Of a stretch of 64,000 nt of DNA, positions 8,578-19,910 are shown piece by piece. Made by a program: the position numbers and the translations under genes. Origin of the DNA: Brevundimonas mediterranea (GTDB lineage: Bacteria; Pseudomonadota; Alphaproteobacteria; Caulobacterales; Caulobacteraceae); assembly GCF_014196125.1 (NCBI RefSeq), contig NZ_JACIDA010000001.1, forward strand, positions 1,054,001 through 1,118,000, in the 5' to 3' direction. The notes below the pieces were generated by a model. That model had not been told where the DNA came from and searched no databases. It worked only from the letters and a program-made list of their open reading frames with translations. Within the stretch, counting starts at the first letter, position 1. The number at the start of each line of letters is the position of its first letter.

Positions 8578-9840
8578 ATGAAGGCCGTCTGCCGCGACTG
8601 CCTGTGGAGCGGCGCCGACCCCGCCGGACCGCCGGACCGCCGCTGCCCGTCGTGCGGCTCGCGCCGTGTCGTCGCCGATCCGGAATTGGACCAGCTGTCC
8701 ATCGCCCACATGGACTGCGACGCCTTCTACGCCTCGGTGGAGAAGCGTGATCGGCCCGAACTGCGCGACAAGCCGGTCATCGTCGGCGGGGGCAAGCGCG
8801 GCGTGGTGTCCACCGCCTGCTATGTCGCGCGCCAATACGGCGTCGGCAGCGCCATGCCGATGTTCAAGGCGCTGAAGGCCTGTCCAGAGGCCGTGGTGAT
8901 CAAGCCGAACTTCGCCAAATATGTCTTCGAATCGGAACGCATCCTCGGCGCCCTGGGCCGGCTGACGCCCCTGATACAGCCGCTGTCGCTGGACGAGGCC
9001 TGGGTGGACCTTTCGGGGACCGAGCGGCTGAACGGCGGCCCGCCCGCCTTCCAGCTGATTCGCTTCCAGAAACAGATCGAGGAAGAAACCGGCCTGACGG
9101 TCTCCATCGGCCTGGCCCCCAACCGCTTCCTGGCCAAGATGGCGTCGGAGATGGACAAGCCGCGGGGCTTTTCCGTCGTCGGCGCCGCCAACGCCCAGGC
9201 TCTTCTGGCCCCGCGCCCCGTCACCGCCCTGCCCGGCGTCGGCCCGGTGTTCGGCAAGGCGCTGCGCAGCGACGGCTACGCCACCATCGGCGACCTGGCG
9301 AAGGCGGACCTGCGCGACCTGGTCAAACGCTACGGCGAATCGGGCCTGCGCCTGCATGATCTGGCCCACGCCCGCGACGCCAGAGCGGTGAACCCCGAGC
9401 GCGACCGCAAGGGCATGAGCGCCGAAACGACCTTCAACGAAGACCTGAACTCTCAGGAGGCGCTGGAGGCCGAGCTCTGGCCCCTGTGCGAGAAGCTGGC
9501 GTCCAAGGCCCGGCGCGACGGCGTCGCCAGCCGCGTTCTGGTGCTGAAACTGCGACGCAGCGATTTCAAGATCATCACCCGCCGCGTCAGCCTGGCCGAC
9601 CCGATCCAGACCGCCCGCGCCCTGTTCGCCGCCGGCCGCGACCTGCTCAAGCCGGAACTGGGCCCGCCCTACCGGCTGATCGGCATCGGCATGGCCGAGA
9701 TCCAGGACGCCGACGACGCCCCCGCCGGCCTGTTCCAGACCTCTGAGACCCGGACCCTGAAAACCGAACGCGCCATCGACGCCCTGCGCGAAAAATTCGG
9801 CAAGGACGCCGTGGTGGCGGGGCGGGCGTTGAAGCCCTAG
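8578..9840 (+). CDS. dinB: DNA polymerase IV (DinB) with N-terminal CxxC pair
   Basis: Y-family translesion polymerase. It starts with a zinc-ribbon-like extension of about 40 residues, C5-x2-C8 and C23-x2-C26, then the palm: metal-binding D46 and D48 ([12 protein letters not shown]) and the [10 protein letters not shown] motif, followed by thumb with helix-hairpin-helix ([14 protein letters not shown]) and little finger. I see no QLxLF-type beta-clamp motif at the C-terminus. With ATG at 8578 it has 420 residues; an in-frame GTG at 8572 has a better-placed GGAGA eight bases upstream and may be the true start. It is divergent from divK. Confidence 0.92.
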   Translation: MKAVCRDCLWSGADPAGPPDRRCPSCGSRRVVADPELDQLSIAHMDCDAFYASVEKRDRPELRDKPVIVGGGKRGVVSTACYVARQYGVGSAMPMFKALKACPEAVVIKPNFAKYVFESERILGALGRLTPLIQPLSLDEAWVDLSGTERLNGGPPAFQLIRFQKQIEEETGLTVSIGLAPNRFLAKMASEMDKPRGFSVVGAANAQALLAPRPVTALPGVGPVFGKALRSDGYATIGDLAKADLRDLVKRYGESGLRLHDLAHARDARAVNPERDRKGMSAETTFNEDLNSQEALEAELWPLCEKLASKARRDGVASRVLVLKLRRSDFKIITRRVSLADPIQTARALFAAGRDLLKPELGPPYRLIGIGMAEIQDADDAPAGLFQTSETRTLKTERAIDALREKFGKDAVVAGRALKP

Positions 9841-9848
9841 GAAGCGGC

Positions 9849-11144
9849 ATGGATCTCGCCAAACGCGCCTACGACCACGGCTTCCGCTTGGACCCCATCG
9901 TCCGCAGCCTGCTGGACACCGACTTCTACAAGCTGCTGATGCTGCAGATGATCTGGCGCGAGCATCGCGATACGCCGGTCGTCTTCCAAGTCATAAACCG
10001 CACCCGGTCCGTCCGCCTGGCCGACGAGATCGACATCGGCGCCCTGCGCGAACAGCTGGACCACGCCCGAACCCTGAGCTTCACCAACAAGGAACTGGTC
10101 TGGCTGGCGGGCAACAGCTTCTATGGCGTGAAGCAGATCTTCTCGCCCGACTTCATCGCCTGGCTGGCTGACTATCGCCTGCCGGACTACGATCTGTCGG
10201 TTCTGGACGGCCAGTATGTCCTGACCTTCGCGGGCGCCTGGGCCGAGGTGACACTGTGGGAGATTCCGGCCCTGGCGATCCTGAACGAACTGCGCTGCCG
10301 CGTTGGTCTGCGGCGGCTGGGCCGGTTCGAGATGGACGTCCTCTACTCCCGCGCCAAGACCCGGCTCTGGTCCAAGGTCGAGCGGTTGCGGGCCTTGCCC
10401 GATCTGGCCCTGTCCGACTTCGGCACCCGCCGTCGCCACGGTTTCCTGTGGCAGCGCTGGTGCATCCAGGCGCTCAAGGAGGGGCTGGGCCAGGCCTTCA
10501 TCGGCACCTCCAATGTGCTTCACGCCATGGAGAACGACCTGGAGGCCATCGGCACGAACGGCCACGAACTGCCGATGGTCCTGGCCGCCCTGGCGCCCGA
10601 CGACGCGGCCCTGGCCCGGACCCCCTATGCGGTGCTGGACGAATGGCGGCGCCACTATGGCGGCAATCTGCTGGTCGTCCTGCCCGACGCCTTCGGCACC
10701 GAGGCCTTTCTGGACCAGGCGCCCGACTGGGTCGCCGACTGGACCGGATTCCGTCCCGATTCAGCCCCGCCCATCGCCGCGGGCGAACGGCTGATCGACT
10801 GGTGGCGCGCCCACGGCCGCGATCCGAAGGAGAAGCTGCTGATCTTCTCGGACGGCATGGACATCGACGGCATCGAAGCCGCCCACGCCCATTTCCACGG
10901 CCGCGTCCGCCTCAGCTTCGGCTGGGGCACCAATCTGACCAATGACTTCCGCGACTGTTCGCCGGCCTTCGCGCCCGAGCTGGAGCCCATCTCCCTGGTC
11001 TGCAAGGTGGCGGAGGCCGGCGGCCGGCCGGCCGTCAAATTGTCGGACAATCCGGAAAAGGCCGTCGGCGATCCGGCCGAGATCGAACGCTATCGCCGCG
11101 TCTTCGGCGTGCGCGGCCTGACGGCCCAGCCCGTCGTCGTCTGA
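9849..11144 (+). CDS. pncB: Nicotinate phosphoribosyltransferase
   Basis: Converts nicotinate, PRPP and ATP to nicotinate mononucleotide in NAD salvage. The 431-residue length is right for the short bacterial PncB class. Visible family segments are [15 protein letters not shown] near the N-terminus, [11 protein letters not shown] with GTNGHELPM in the middle, and [11 protein letters not shown] with [11 protein letters not shown] near the C-terminus, which form the PRPP and nicotinate pocket. It begins 8 bases after dinB. NAD kinase is encoded at 33077 but no other NAD genes are adjacent. Confidence 0.94.
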   Translation: MDLAKRAYDHGFRLDPIVRSLLDTDFYKLLMLQMIWREHRDTPVVFQVINRTRSVRLADEIDIGALREQLDHARTLSFTNKELVWLAGNSFYGVKQIFSPDFIAWLADYRLPDYDLSVLDGQYVLTFAGAWAEVTLWEIPALAILNELRCRVGLRRLGRFEMDVLYSRAKTRLWSKVERLRALPDLALSDFGTRRRHGFLWQRWCIQALKEGLGQAFIGTSNVLHAMENDLEAIGTNGHELPMVLAALAPDDAALARTPYAVLDEWRRHYGGNLLVVLPDAFGTEAFLDQAPDWVADWTGFRPDSAPPIAAGERLIDWWRAHGRDPKEKLLIFSDGMDIDGIEAAHAHFHGRVRLSFGWGTNLTNDFRDCSPAFAPELEPISLVCKVAEAGGRPAVKLSDNPEKAVGDPAEIERYRRVFGVRGLTAQPVVV

Positions 11145-11181
11145 AACCCGGCCTTAAGCCCCTTTCGGCCATAAGGGCGGG

Positions 11182-11922
11182 ATGAACGCCTTCATCGACA
11201 AGATGCGCCGCCGCGCCGGCCGTTACCTTGACGTCCGCGCGGAGATGGTCCAGCCCGCGCGCGGCGTCCTCAGCCTGTCGTTCGACGACATCCCCGCCTC
11301 GGCCTGGCTCGAGGCCGGGCCGATCCTGGCCGAGCATGGCGTCAAGGCCACCTATTATGTCTGCGGCGGCCTGTCGGGCGGTCGCAATCTGGACCTGCCG
11401 CAGTTCGAGACCGAACACCTCCAGGCCCTGCACGAGGCCGGGCACGAGGTCGGCTGCCATACCTATGAACACGTCTCGACCCTGACCCTGTCTCCCGCCG
11501 AACTGGACGCCAGCCTGGCCCGCAACGCCGCCTGGGTGTCGGAACGTCTGGACGACTATCAGATGCTCAGCTTCGCCTATCCGTTCGGCGACTGCGCCCT
11601 CGGGGCCAAGCCGGTGATCGACCGCCGCTTCCTTTGCGGCCGCGGCGTGCGCGACGGGATCAACGCCGGCCGCGTGGACCGCAATCTGTTGCAGGCCGTC
11701 GGGCTGGAGAGCCGCCGCCTGCCCGGCTATGATCTGGAACAGATGGTCGCAGACACGGCGGCGTCAAAAGGCTGGCTGATCGCCTACGGCCATGACGTCA
11801 GCGACGCCCCCACCCCCTACGGCTGCCGCCCTGAGGATATCGATCGTCTGATCCGCCTGGCCAAGGCGGCCGGTCTGGACATACAGCCGGTCGCGGCGGC
11901 GTGGGCGATGGCGGCCTATTAG
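11182..11922 (+). CDS. Polysaccharide deacetylase (NodB-type)
   Basis: Metal-dependent carbohydrate esterase of family CE4, removing N- or O-acetyl groups from a polysaccharide or peptidoglycan sugar. Of 246 residues, SFDD (D35, D36) is the catalytic base/metal motif and GCHTYEH supplies the H-x3-H metal ligands H93 and H97; FAYPFGDC (about 132-140) is in the place of the third motif. There is no signal peptide, so it acts in the cytoplasm or is exported by an unseen route. It is 37 bases downstream of pncB and converges on the unknown gene at 11942. Confidence 0.85.
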   Translation: MNAFIDKMRRRAGRYLDVRAEMVQPARGVLSLSFDDIPASAWLEAGPILAEHGVKATYYVCGGLSGGRNLDLPQFETEHLQALHEAGHEVGCHTYEHVSTLTLSPAELDASLARNAAWVSERLDDYQMLSFAYPFGDCALGAKPVIDRRFLCGRGVRDGINAGRVDRNLLQAVGLESRRLPGYDLEQMVADTAASKGWLIAYGHDVSDAPTPYGCRPEDIDRLIRLAKAAGLDIQPVAAAWAMAAY

Positions 11923-11941
11923 CCACCGCCGTCACTTGCGC

Positions 11942-12871
11942 CTACGCTTGATGAGAAGCGGCCTCTTCCATCTTCCGCCGATCCGCCCAGGCGATCAGCT
12001 CCTTCCTCGGCCAGACCATCAGCCACGACCGCGCGGTGTATTCACCGCTGTCGATCAAGGCCTTACGCGACGCCGAGGCCGTTCCCGCCCGCTCCGTATG
12101 GATCTCGCCCGGCCCCTGGTGAACCATGAAGGCCCCGCCCTTCAGCGGGTTGAGCCGCAGGTGCGCCAGGCGCGGGCTGATCTCGGTCAGGGGCGGATCA
12201 TAGAACCAGCTGGAGCCGATCATCCCCGCCAGCTCCGGCCGCGTCCGGCAGATTTCCGCCGCCGTGACCCAGGCTTCGTTCCAGCCGTCCTCGTTGAAGC
12301 CGCGCAGCCAGCGGCTCTCGGTATGGACCTCCAGCCAGGGCTCGCGTTTCGCCCCCGCCGCCAGATAGCGGAACAGCGGGCCGAAGCCCCAGCCCTCGCG
12401 GACATGTTTGATGATCTGTCCCGGGCCGACCGGCGAACTGAGGTCGATCACCTGGCTCTTGGCGCCGGGCACGCTGAGCGCCAGGGAAAAGCGCACGTCC
12501 TTGGACCAGTGATCGAAGTCGTAATCCCCCTCGGCCTTGCTCAGAAAGGCGGCGAGCTGGTCGATCCAATAGGGATAAAGCGTCAGGACCTCGGCCGGCA
12601 GGGCCATGGCCTTCACCCGGTCCGGCAGACCCAGGGCCCAGGCCGCGACTAGGCCGCGTCGCACGTCGTCCGACACGCCCTGCCCCAGCAGGCCGTCCAC
12701 CGCCTTGGCCGGCATTTCGAAGTCCCAGTGGGGCGCAGCCTCGGCGGCTCTGACCGCCGCCGGCTCCAGAGCCGCGTCCACGCGCGCCCGATCCTCGGGC
12801 GACAGTCGCGCCAGAACGGCCTGGAAGGCGGAGACGTCGGGAGTCAGGTGCAGATCCATGGGCCACACCAT
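11942..12871 (-). CDS. Unknown conserved-looking protein, 309 aa
   Basis: I do not recognise this protein. It has no signal peptide or membrane helix. The N-terminal half is helical and acidic; the C-terminal half is rich in Trp, Tyr and His with dense conserved-looking stretches (GSSWFYDPPLTEISPRLAHL and MVHQGPGEIHTER) that look like an enzyme active-site region. Codon use and GC match the neighbours, so it is a real gene. ATG at 12859 (MDLHLTPDV) is an equally good start; neither has a strong ribosome site. It converges on the deacetylase and diverges from the RidA gene. Confidence 0.75.
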   Translation of the reverse strand: MVWPMDLHLTPDVSAFQAVLARLSPEDRARVDAALEPAAVRAAEAAPHWDFEMPAKAVDGLLGQGVSDDVRRGLVAAWALGLPDRVKAMALPAEVLTLYPYWIDQLAAFLSKAEGDYDFDHWSKDVRFSLALSVPGAKSQVIDLSSPVGPGQIIKHVREGWGFGPLFRYLAAGAKREPWLEVHTESRWLRGFNEDGWNEAWVTAAEICRTRPELAGMIGSSWFYDPPLTEISPRLAHLRLNPLKGGAFMVHQGPGEIHTERAGTASASRKALIDSGEYTARSWLMVWPRKELIAWADRRKMEEAASHQA

Positions 12872-12962
12872 GACACGGCCCGGTTGGCGAAGCTTTAAAG
12901 CACGCGACCGGTGACGCCGCCCTTGCGCCGCGCTAAACCGCCGACCAGATCAAGGAGACATC

Positions 12963-13421
12963 ATGAGCATCGACGCCCGCATCGCCGAACTCGGCATCAC
13001 CCTGCCCGAACCCGCCAAGGCGGTGGCCAACTATGTGCCCTTTGTCCAGACGGGCGCCGTGGTCCATGTGTCGGGCCAGCTGTCGAACGACGCCTCGGGC
13101 GGGGTCAAGGGCACGGTCGGCGTGGACGTGACGCCGGACCAGGCCAACGCTGCCGCCCGCCTGTGCGGGATCAACCTGCTGGCCCAGATCAAGGCCGCCT
13201 GCGACGGCGACCTGAACCGGGTGGTGCGGATCGTGAAACTGGGCGGCTTCGTCCAGGCCGGTCCGGATTTCGAGGCCATTCCCGCCGTCATCAACGGCTG
13301 CTCGGACCTGATGGTCGAGGTGTTCGGCGACGCCGGCCGCCACGCCCGCTCGGCCGTGGGCGTCTACAAGTTGCCTCTCGGATTCGCCGTCGAGGTCGAC
13401 GCCATCGTGGAGATCCGTTGA
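12963..13421 (+). CDS. RidA/YjgF-family protein
   Basis: RidA-type proteins hydrolyse reactive enamine/imine intermediates from PLP enzymes, protecting them from damage. The 152-residue protein matches the YER057c/YjgF fold in length and layout: GAVVHVSGQLS near residue 35, the AARLCGINLLAQIK helix, VVRIVKLGGFV, and the C-terminal HARSAVGVYKLPLGFAVEV with the conserved arginine. This is the roughly 150-residue subgroup, and its substrate is not predictable. An AAGGAG ribosome site precedes the ATG. Its stop overlaps the next start by four bases. Confidence 0.9.
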   Translation: MSIDARIAELGITLPEPAKAVANYVPFVQTGAVVHVSGQLSNDASGGVKGTVGVDVTPDQANAAARLCGINLLAQIKAACDGDLNRVVRIVKLGGFVQAGPDFEAIPAVINGCSDLMVEVFGDAGRHARSAVGVYKLPLGFAVEVDAIVEIR

Positions 13422-14566
13422 CCTTCACCCTCACGGTCCACGAGGGGATCGCCGACATCGGCCGCGAGGCCTGGGACGCCTGCGCGCGTCCCACCGGCGA
13501 TCCCTTCGTCTCCTACGACTTTCTGCACGCCTGCGAGGCCTCCGGCAGCGCGGCCCCGCAGGAAGGCTGGGCGCCGCGCCACCTGGCCCTGCGTGACGAG
13601 GACAACGCCGTCCTCGGCGTCATGCCCCTCTATCTGAAGGGCCACAGCCAGGGCGAATACGTCTTCGACCACAGCTGGGCCGACGCCTATGAGCGTGCCG
13701 GCGGGCGCTATTATCCCAAGCTGCTCGGCGCCGTGCCCTTCACTCCGGCGACCGGCCCGCGCTTCCTGCATCATCCCGACACGGACGCCGCCACCGTGCG
13801 CCAGGCCCTGCTCCAGGGCGCCCTGACCCTGGTGGAGCGGATGGGGGTGTCGTCCCTGCACGTCAACTTCCCGACCGAGACCGAATGGACGGACATGGCT
13901 CAGTCGGGCCTGCTGCCGCGCCAGGACATCCAGTTCATCTGGCGCAACGACGGCTATCAGACCTTCGACGACTTCCTGGCCGCCCTGTCGGCCAACCGGC
14001 GCAAGACCATCCGACGCGAACGCCGCGACGCCCAGGCCGATCTCGACATCCGCGTCCTGACCGGCGCCGAGATCACCGAGGCCCACTGGGACGCCTTCTT
14101 TGCCTTCTACATGGACACGGGCGACCGCAAATGGGGGCGGCCCTATCTGACGCGGGACTTCTTCCGCAGGGTCGGTGAGACGATGGCCGACCGGATCGCC
14201 CTGGTCATGGCCTTCCGGGACGGGACGCCCATCGCCGGCGCCCTGAACTTCATCGGCCGCGACGCGCTGTACGGCCGCCAGTGGGGCACGCTGGAAGACG
14301 TGCCCTTCCTGCATTTCGAGCTCTGCTATTATCAGGCCATCGAGTTCGCCATTGCGCGAGGCCTGTCCCGCGTCGAGGCCGGGGCCCAGGGCGACCACAA
14401 GATCGCGCGCGGCTATCTGCCCTCCCCTGTCTATTCCGCCCATTTCATCGCCGACCCCGCGCTGCGCGGTCCGGTGGCCGACTATCTCCGGCGCGAAGGC
14501 CCGGCCGTCGAGGCGCAAAGGCTGGAGATGACCGAGGAACTGTCGCCGTACAAAAAGGACGGCTAA
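13418..14566 (+). CDS. GNAT-fold acyltransferase, COG3146 (DUF482) family
   Basis: A 382-residue protein of the family annotated as peptidoglycan biosynthesis/recognition or GNAT N-acyltransferase; the true substrate is not established. Typical segments are PFVSYDFLHACEASG at the N-terminus, LHVNFPTETEW, the basic SANRRKTIRRERRD, and the C-terminal VEAGAQGDHKIARGYLPSP. I start it at TTG 13418, which overlaps the RidA stop as TTGA and gives an N-terminus (MTFTLTVHEGI) that fits. The longer in-frame extension back to 12911 runs through the RidA gene in another frame and is not coding. RidA and this gene form a coupled pair. Confidence 0.85.
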   Translation: MTFTLTVHEGIADIGREAWDACARPTGDPFVSYDFLHACEASGSAAPQEGWAPRHLALRDEDNAVLGVMPLYLKGHSQGEYVFDHSWADAYERAGGRYYPKLLGAVPFTPATGPRFLHHPDTDAATVRQALLQGALTLVERMGVSSLHVNFPTETEWTDMAQSGLLPRQDIQFIWRNDGYQTFDDFLAALSANRRKTIRRERRDAQADLDIRVLTGAEITEAHWDAFFAFYMDTGDRKWGRPYLTRDFFRRVGETMADRIALVMAFRDGTPIAGALNFIGRDALYGRQWGTLEDVPFLHFELCYYQAIEFAIARGLSRVEAGAQGDHKIARGYLPSPVYSAHFIADPALRGPVADYLRREGPAVEAQRLEMTEELSPYKKDG

Positions 14567-14573
14567 ACCCCTC

Positions 14574-16256
14574 TCAAACCGCCGGCTTCTGCGCCCAAAG
14601 GTGGTACATGCCGGCGAACAGGTCCGGTCGCCGCATTTCCACCCGATCCCACAGGCCGAGGTCTAGCGCATCAGCCGGCCCGAACGCCGCTGCAAACGCC
14701 GCCTTCGCCTGGGGCGACGCCTCGAGCCCGACCAGTCGAAGCCCGGCCCCCGCGATCAGGTCGCCCAGCTGGGGCGGCGTATAGCGATGCTCCTGCACAT
14801 GGAAGACCAGGTCGCGACAGCCGCTGAGACTGTAGAAGTCGGCGCTCTGCTTCAACGCCGCCAAGGGCTCCCCGTCCGGCAGAGCCAGGACATGGGCGCG
14901 GAACGCCCGGATGTCCGCGTCGACCGGCGTCCAACCCATCTGCCGGATCAGGTCATGCGCCGCCTGCACCACCGCCCGCGCCCGCTCGCTGTAGAGCCCC
15001 AGCCGCACCACTCCGCCCGGTCGCAAGACGCCGGCCAACCTCGCCAGCCCGTCTTCGGGCCGCGCCATATGGTGGATCACCCCCGTGCTGGTGATGACGT
15101 CGAACGGTCCCTGAACCGGATCCAGCTTCAGGATGTCTCCCTGAACAAACCGGATCTGCGTCAGACCCAGGTCTTCGGCGACCCTCATGCCATGGGCCAG
15201 GCTGGCGCGGCTCAGGTCCATGGCGGTGATCGCCAGAGAGGGGTCGATCCGCGCCATGTCGATGGGCTCGAACCCCGTGCCGCACCCCGCGACCAGGACG
15301 GACTCCACACGGTCGCCACAGGTTTTGCGATCCAGTCCCGGCAGGACCGAAACGGCGTCACGAAGCGGCCGAGGTCTGGGCGCTGGCGGCGCCGACCAGC
15401 GCGGATAGGGGTTGGCTTCGTACTGATCCTTGACCGCTTCTGAAACCGCGTCTCCACCGTGGGGCGTGAAAGCGGGGACCGTCCGGGCCAGGTCCCGCTC
15501 ACGCGCCGGCTCATCAATGGCGCGGCGGATCAGTTGAGCTTGGATCTCGCCTTCTCCCAGAGCCGCAGCCTCCGCTCGGCTGGGCCGCCGATACAGGATA
15601 GCCACCGTCCCTTCGGCGTCTTGTACCGGCGCGACATATTCGGACGCGAACCCGCTGAGCCCCAGGGCGGCGACCAAGAGCCCGATCGGAGCCTCCAGTC
15701 TGTCGCCCCGCTCCACCTGCATCTCCGCCACGGCCGTTCGCACGGCGTCGAGCCGCGCCTCCATGGCGGGGCTGACGTTCACACACCGCGACAGAAAGCC
15801 CAGCCACAGCGGATCGCGCCCCATGGCCGCCAGAGCCGCCGGCGTTCCGTCGAACCGGACCTGCTTCAACAACAGGGTTTCCGCAGTGACCCGCGCAAGG
15901 GACTGCGGGTCCACGACCGGCTCAGCCAGGCAAATCCGTAGATCGCGATCCAGCGCGGCATTCCAGGCGTTGGGTTTCAATCCCTCCAGCAGCCGAGCGA
16001 ACGTCGGCGCGATCCGCCGCTGCAGCACGGTATCCCCGATCGAGATCGTCTGACTCAGCAGTTGGGCCGCCGTTCCTGTATCGCCGTGCTCGGCCAGGAA
16101 CAGGCCCAGGCCCGCCAGTCCGGGCGCAAAATCCGGCCCGGCTTTCAGGCAGGCCTTGTAGGCCGCAAAGGCTCCGTGCAGGTCCCCGTCCGCCAGCCGC
16201 CCCTCCGCCTGGGCGAGCAAAGCCCGCGCCTCTTCAATCTGTTCAACCTGCCCCAT
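14574..16256 (-). CDS. TPR protein fused to class I methyltransferase
   Basis: A 560-residue soluble protein. Residues 1-90 form TPR-like helices (ALLAQAEGRLADGDLHGAFA, then CLKAGPDFAPGLAGLGLFLA); the middle (about 90-290) is uncharacterised; the C-terminal part (about 310-560) is a SAM-dependent methyltransferase with motif I VLVAGCGTGFEP, motif II AITAMDLS and the VITSTGVIHHM/LRPGG motifs. The substrate is unknown; a TPR head suggests a protein or complex target. ATG at 16256 is chosen because the family-like sequence begins there; the frame is open to 16328 but that part overlaps the clpA terminator. Confidence 0.85.
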   Translation of the reverse strand: MGQVEQIEEARALLAQAEGRLADGDLHGAFAAYKACLKAGPDFAPGLAGLGLFLAEHGDTGTAAQLLSQTISIGDTVLQRRIAPTFARLLEGLKPNAWNAALDRDLRICLAEPVVDPQSLARVTAETLLLKQVRFDGTPAALAAMGRDPLWLGFLSRCVNVSPAMEARLDAVRTAVAEMQVERGDRLEAPIGLLVAALGLSGFASEYVAPVQDAEGTVAILYRRPSRAEAAALGEGEIQAQLIRRAIDEPARERDLARTVPAFTPHGGDAVSEAVKDQYEANPYPRWSAPPAPRPRPLRDAVSVLPGLDRKTCGDRVESVLVAGCGTGFEPIDMARIDPSLAITAMDLSRASLAHGMRVAEDLGLTQIRFVQGDILKLDPVQGPFDVITSTGVIHHMARPEDGLARLAGVLRPGGVVRLGLYSERARAVVQAAHDLIRQMGWTPVDADIRAFRAHVLALPDGEPLAALKQSADFYSLSGCRDLVFHVQEHRYTPPQLGDLIAGAGLRLVGLEASPQAKAAFAAAFGPADALDLGLWDRVEMRRPDLFAGMYHLWAQKPAV

Positions 16257-16292
16257 CGGCCCAATATGCCGCCGCCGTGCGCTCCGCGCATG

Positions 16293-16323
16293 AAAAAAGG
16301 CCCGGACGTCTCCGCCCGGGCCT
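16293..16323 (-). terminator. Terminator of clpS-clpA
   Basis: On the minus strand an 8-base stem AGGCCCGG/CCGGGCCT (16298-16305 with 16316-16323) is followed by TTTTTT (16298-16293), 25 bases after the clpA stop. It is a standard intrinsic terminator. Confidence 0.85.
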
Positions 16324-16347
16324 CCCATTGGCGTTGATCGGGCCCGA

Positions 16348-18651
<2,304 letters not shown>

Positions 18652-18664
18652 AGGGAGGCTCCTC

Positions 18665-18994
18665 TCAGTCCTTTTCCATCGTGCATTGCAGAGGGTGCTG
18701 GTGGCGGCGCGCGGTCTCGATGACCTGCGCGACCTTGGTCTCGGCGACCTCGTAGGTGAAGACGCCGCACACGCCCACGCCATGCTGATGCACATGCAGC
18801 ATGATGCGGGTGGCTTCTTCCCGGCTCTTCTGGAAGAACCGCTCCAGCACATAGACGACGAATTCCATCGGCGAATAATCGTCGTTCAGGATCAGCACTC
18901 GATAGAGCGAGGGCTTCTGAAGCTTCGGCTTTGTTTCGGTGACGGTGGCGGCGCCTGCGCCTCCCCCGTTTTCACCGGGCCTTTGTATGGGCAT
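18665..18994 (-). CDS. clpS: ClpS, N-degron adaptor of ClpAP
   Basis: Binds proteins with bulky hydrophobic N-terminal residues and hands them to ClpA. Of 109 residues the first 25 are a disordered Gly/Ala-rich tail, whose insertion into the ClpA pore is known to modulate ClpA. The folded part has [20 protein letters not shown] with the substrate-contacting N-D-D/M region, HQHGVGVCG, and a closing [19 protein letters not shown]. It starts with ATG at 18994. It is first in a two-gene operon with clpA, as in Caulobacter. Confidence 0.96.
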   Translation of the reverse strand: MPIQRPGENGGGAGAATVTETKPKLQKPSLYRVLILNDDYSPMEFVVYVLERFFQKSREEATRIMLHVHQHGVGVCGVFTYEVAETKVAQVIETARRHQHPLQCTMEKD

Positions 18995-19106
18995 TCGTGT
19001 TCCGTAATCGGGGAGTCGTCTTCTCTATCAGATAGGGAATGATGGCCTGAATTGAAGCGGCGTCCAGTCACAGGTTTCGTGAAGCGCAAACCACGGCCCC
19101 AGAACG

Positions 19107-19134
19107 AAAAAAGCCCCGGGGCGAACCCCGGGGC
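19107..19134 (-). terminator. Terminator of the phasin gene
   Basis: Minus strand: a perfect 9-base stem GCCCCGGGG/CCCCGGGGC (19113-19121 with 19126-19134) closed by a TTCG tetraloop, then six T. It begins 31 bases after the phasin stop. Confidence 0.9.
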
Positions 19135-19164
19135 CTTTCGAATCCGTTCAGGATCGCCGCAAAA

Positions 19165-19635
19165 TCAGCGGGCGGCCTGGAAGGTCTCGACCGAGGCGGT
19201 GACGCGCTCGTTGATGGGCTTGAGGCTGTCCTTGACCGTTGCGGTGACGATCTCGTTCGTCCGGGTCATTTCAGACATATAGCGTTCCATGGACTTCTTG
19301 GCCCAGCTAGTCTGAAGCTCGAAGAACTCCTGCACCGAACGGGCGGTCGACAGTTCCTTGCTGGCGGCGACGCCGTCTTCCCAGGCGGTCTTGGCGAAGC
19401 CGAGCGCCTGTTGCGACAGGGCTTCGGCGCCCTTCTGGGCGACCGTGGCCGACTCGACCATGGCGTCGAGGTTCTTCTTGCTGTGAGCGTTCAGTTCGCC
19501 CAGCGAAGCCACCGACTTCTCGATGCCTTCACGGAAGGCGTTGGCGCCGGCGGCCTGAAACTCGGCGGCTTGAGCCTTCGCCTTGGCGGCGGTTTGTTCG
19601 ACGGTCTTCTTCACGGTTTCGGCGCTGTCAGCCAT
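19165..19635 (-). CDS. Phasin family protein
   Basis: Small amphipathic coiled-coil protein that coats polyhydroxyalkanoate granules or acts more generally in stress. The 156-residue protein is almost wholly helical, Ala/Lys/Glu-rich and without cysteine, with the phasin pattern FREGIEKSVASLGELNAHSK, then ALSQQALGFAKTAWEDGVAA and QEFFELQTSWAKKSMERYM. The start at 19635 (MADSAETVKK) has GGAGA about seven bases upstream; the open frame to 19725 is poor coding sequence. It is a single-gene unit with its own terminator. No PHA synthase gene is in the window, so granule binding is inferred from family only. Confidence 0.88.
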   Translation of the reverse strand: MADSAETVKKTVEQTAAKAKAQAAEFQAAGANAFREGIEKSVASLGELNAHSKKNLDAMVESATVAQKGAEALSQQALGFAKTAWEDGVAASKELSTARSVQEFFELQTSWAKKSMERYMSEMTRTNEIVTATVKDSLKPINERVTASVETFQAAR

Positions 19636-19910
19636 GATCGTGTCTCCAGATGAAGGAAGAGGGGGAAATAGGCACGGCGAAATCGAGGCGCGAGACGAAC
19701 CCCGCCTGCGCTTGTTATGCTGCAAGTGCGAAGACGATTCAAGGTTTTTGTGCGCTGCAGCATATGAACGGTGATAACCTGGTTCGACGCTTCAAATTCT
19801 CGTTGACGGCCGGTTAACCACCACGAAACCCCCTTTTCCTATGCTAGTCGTTTAGTCGCGTCGGCCGGGGGGCCTGTCGCACCCTAGCTCACCGAGGGTC
19901 GTAACCGCCC
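19636..19910. other. Longest intergenic region, divergent promoters
   Basis: 275 bases between the divergent phasin and carboxypeptidase genes. It is AT-richer than its surroundings and holds the only GTTAAC palindrome of this region (near 19813-19818), a TTGACG (19803-19808) and a TATGCT (19840-19845) that are too far apart to be one promoter. I see no gene, tRNA or stable hairpin here. Confidence 0.4.

Noticed and set aside
12911..13417. Long N-terminal extension of the COG3146 acyltransferase
   Set aside because: This part lies in another frame over the RidA gene and reads as Arg/Gly/Pro-rich noise; the start is placed at TTG 13418.
19813..19827. TTAACCACCACGAAA as a CtrA box before the carboxypeptidase
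   Set aside because: The second half-site GAAA has two mismatches; a 6/8 match is too weak to claim.
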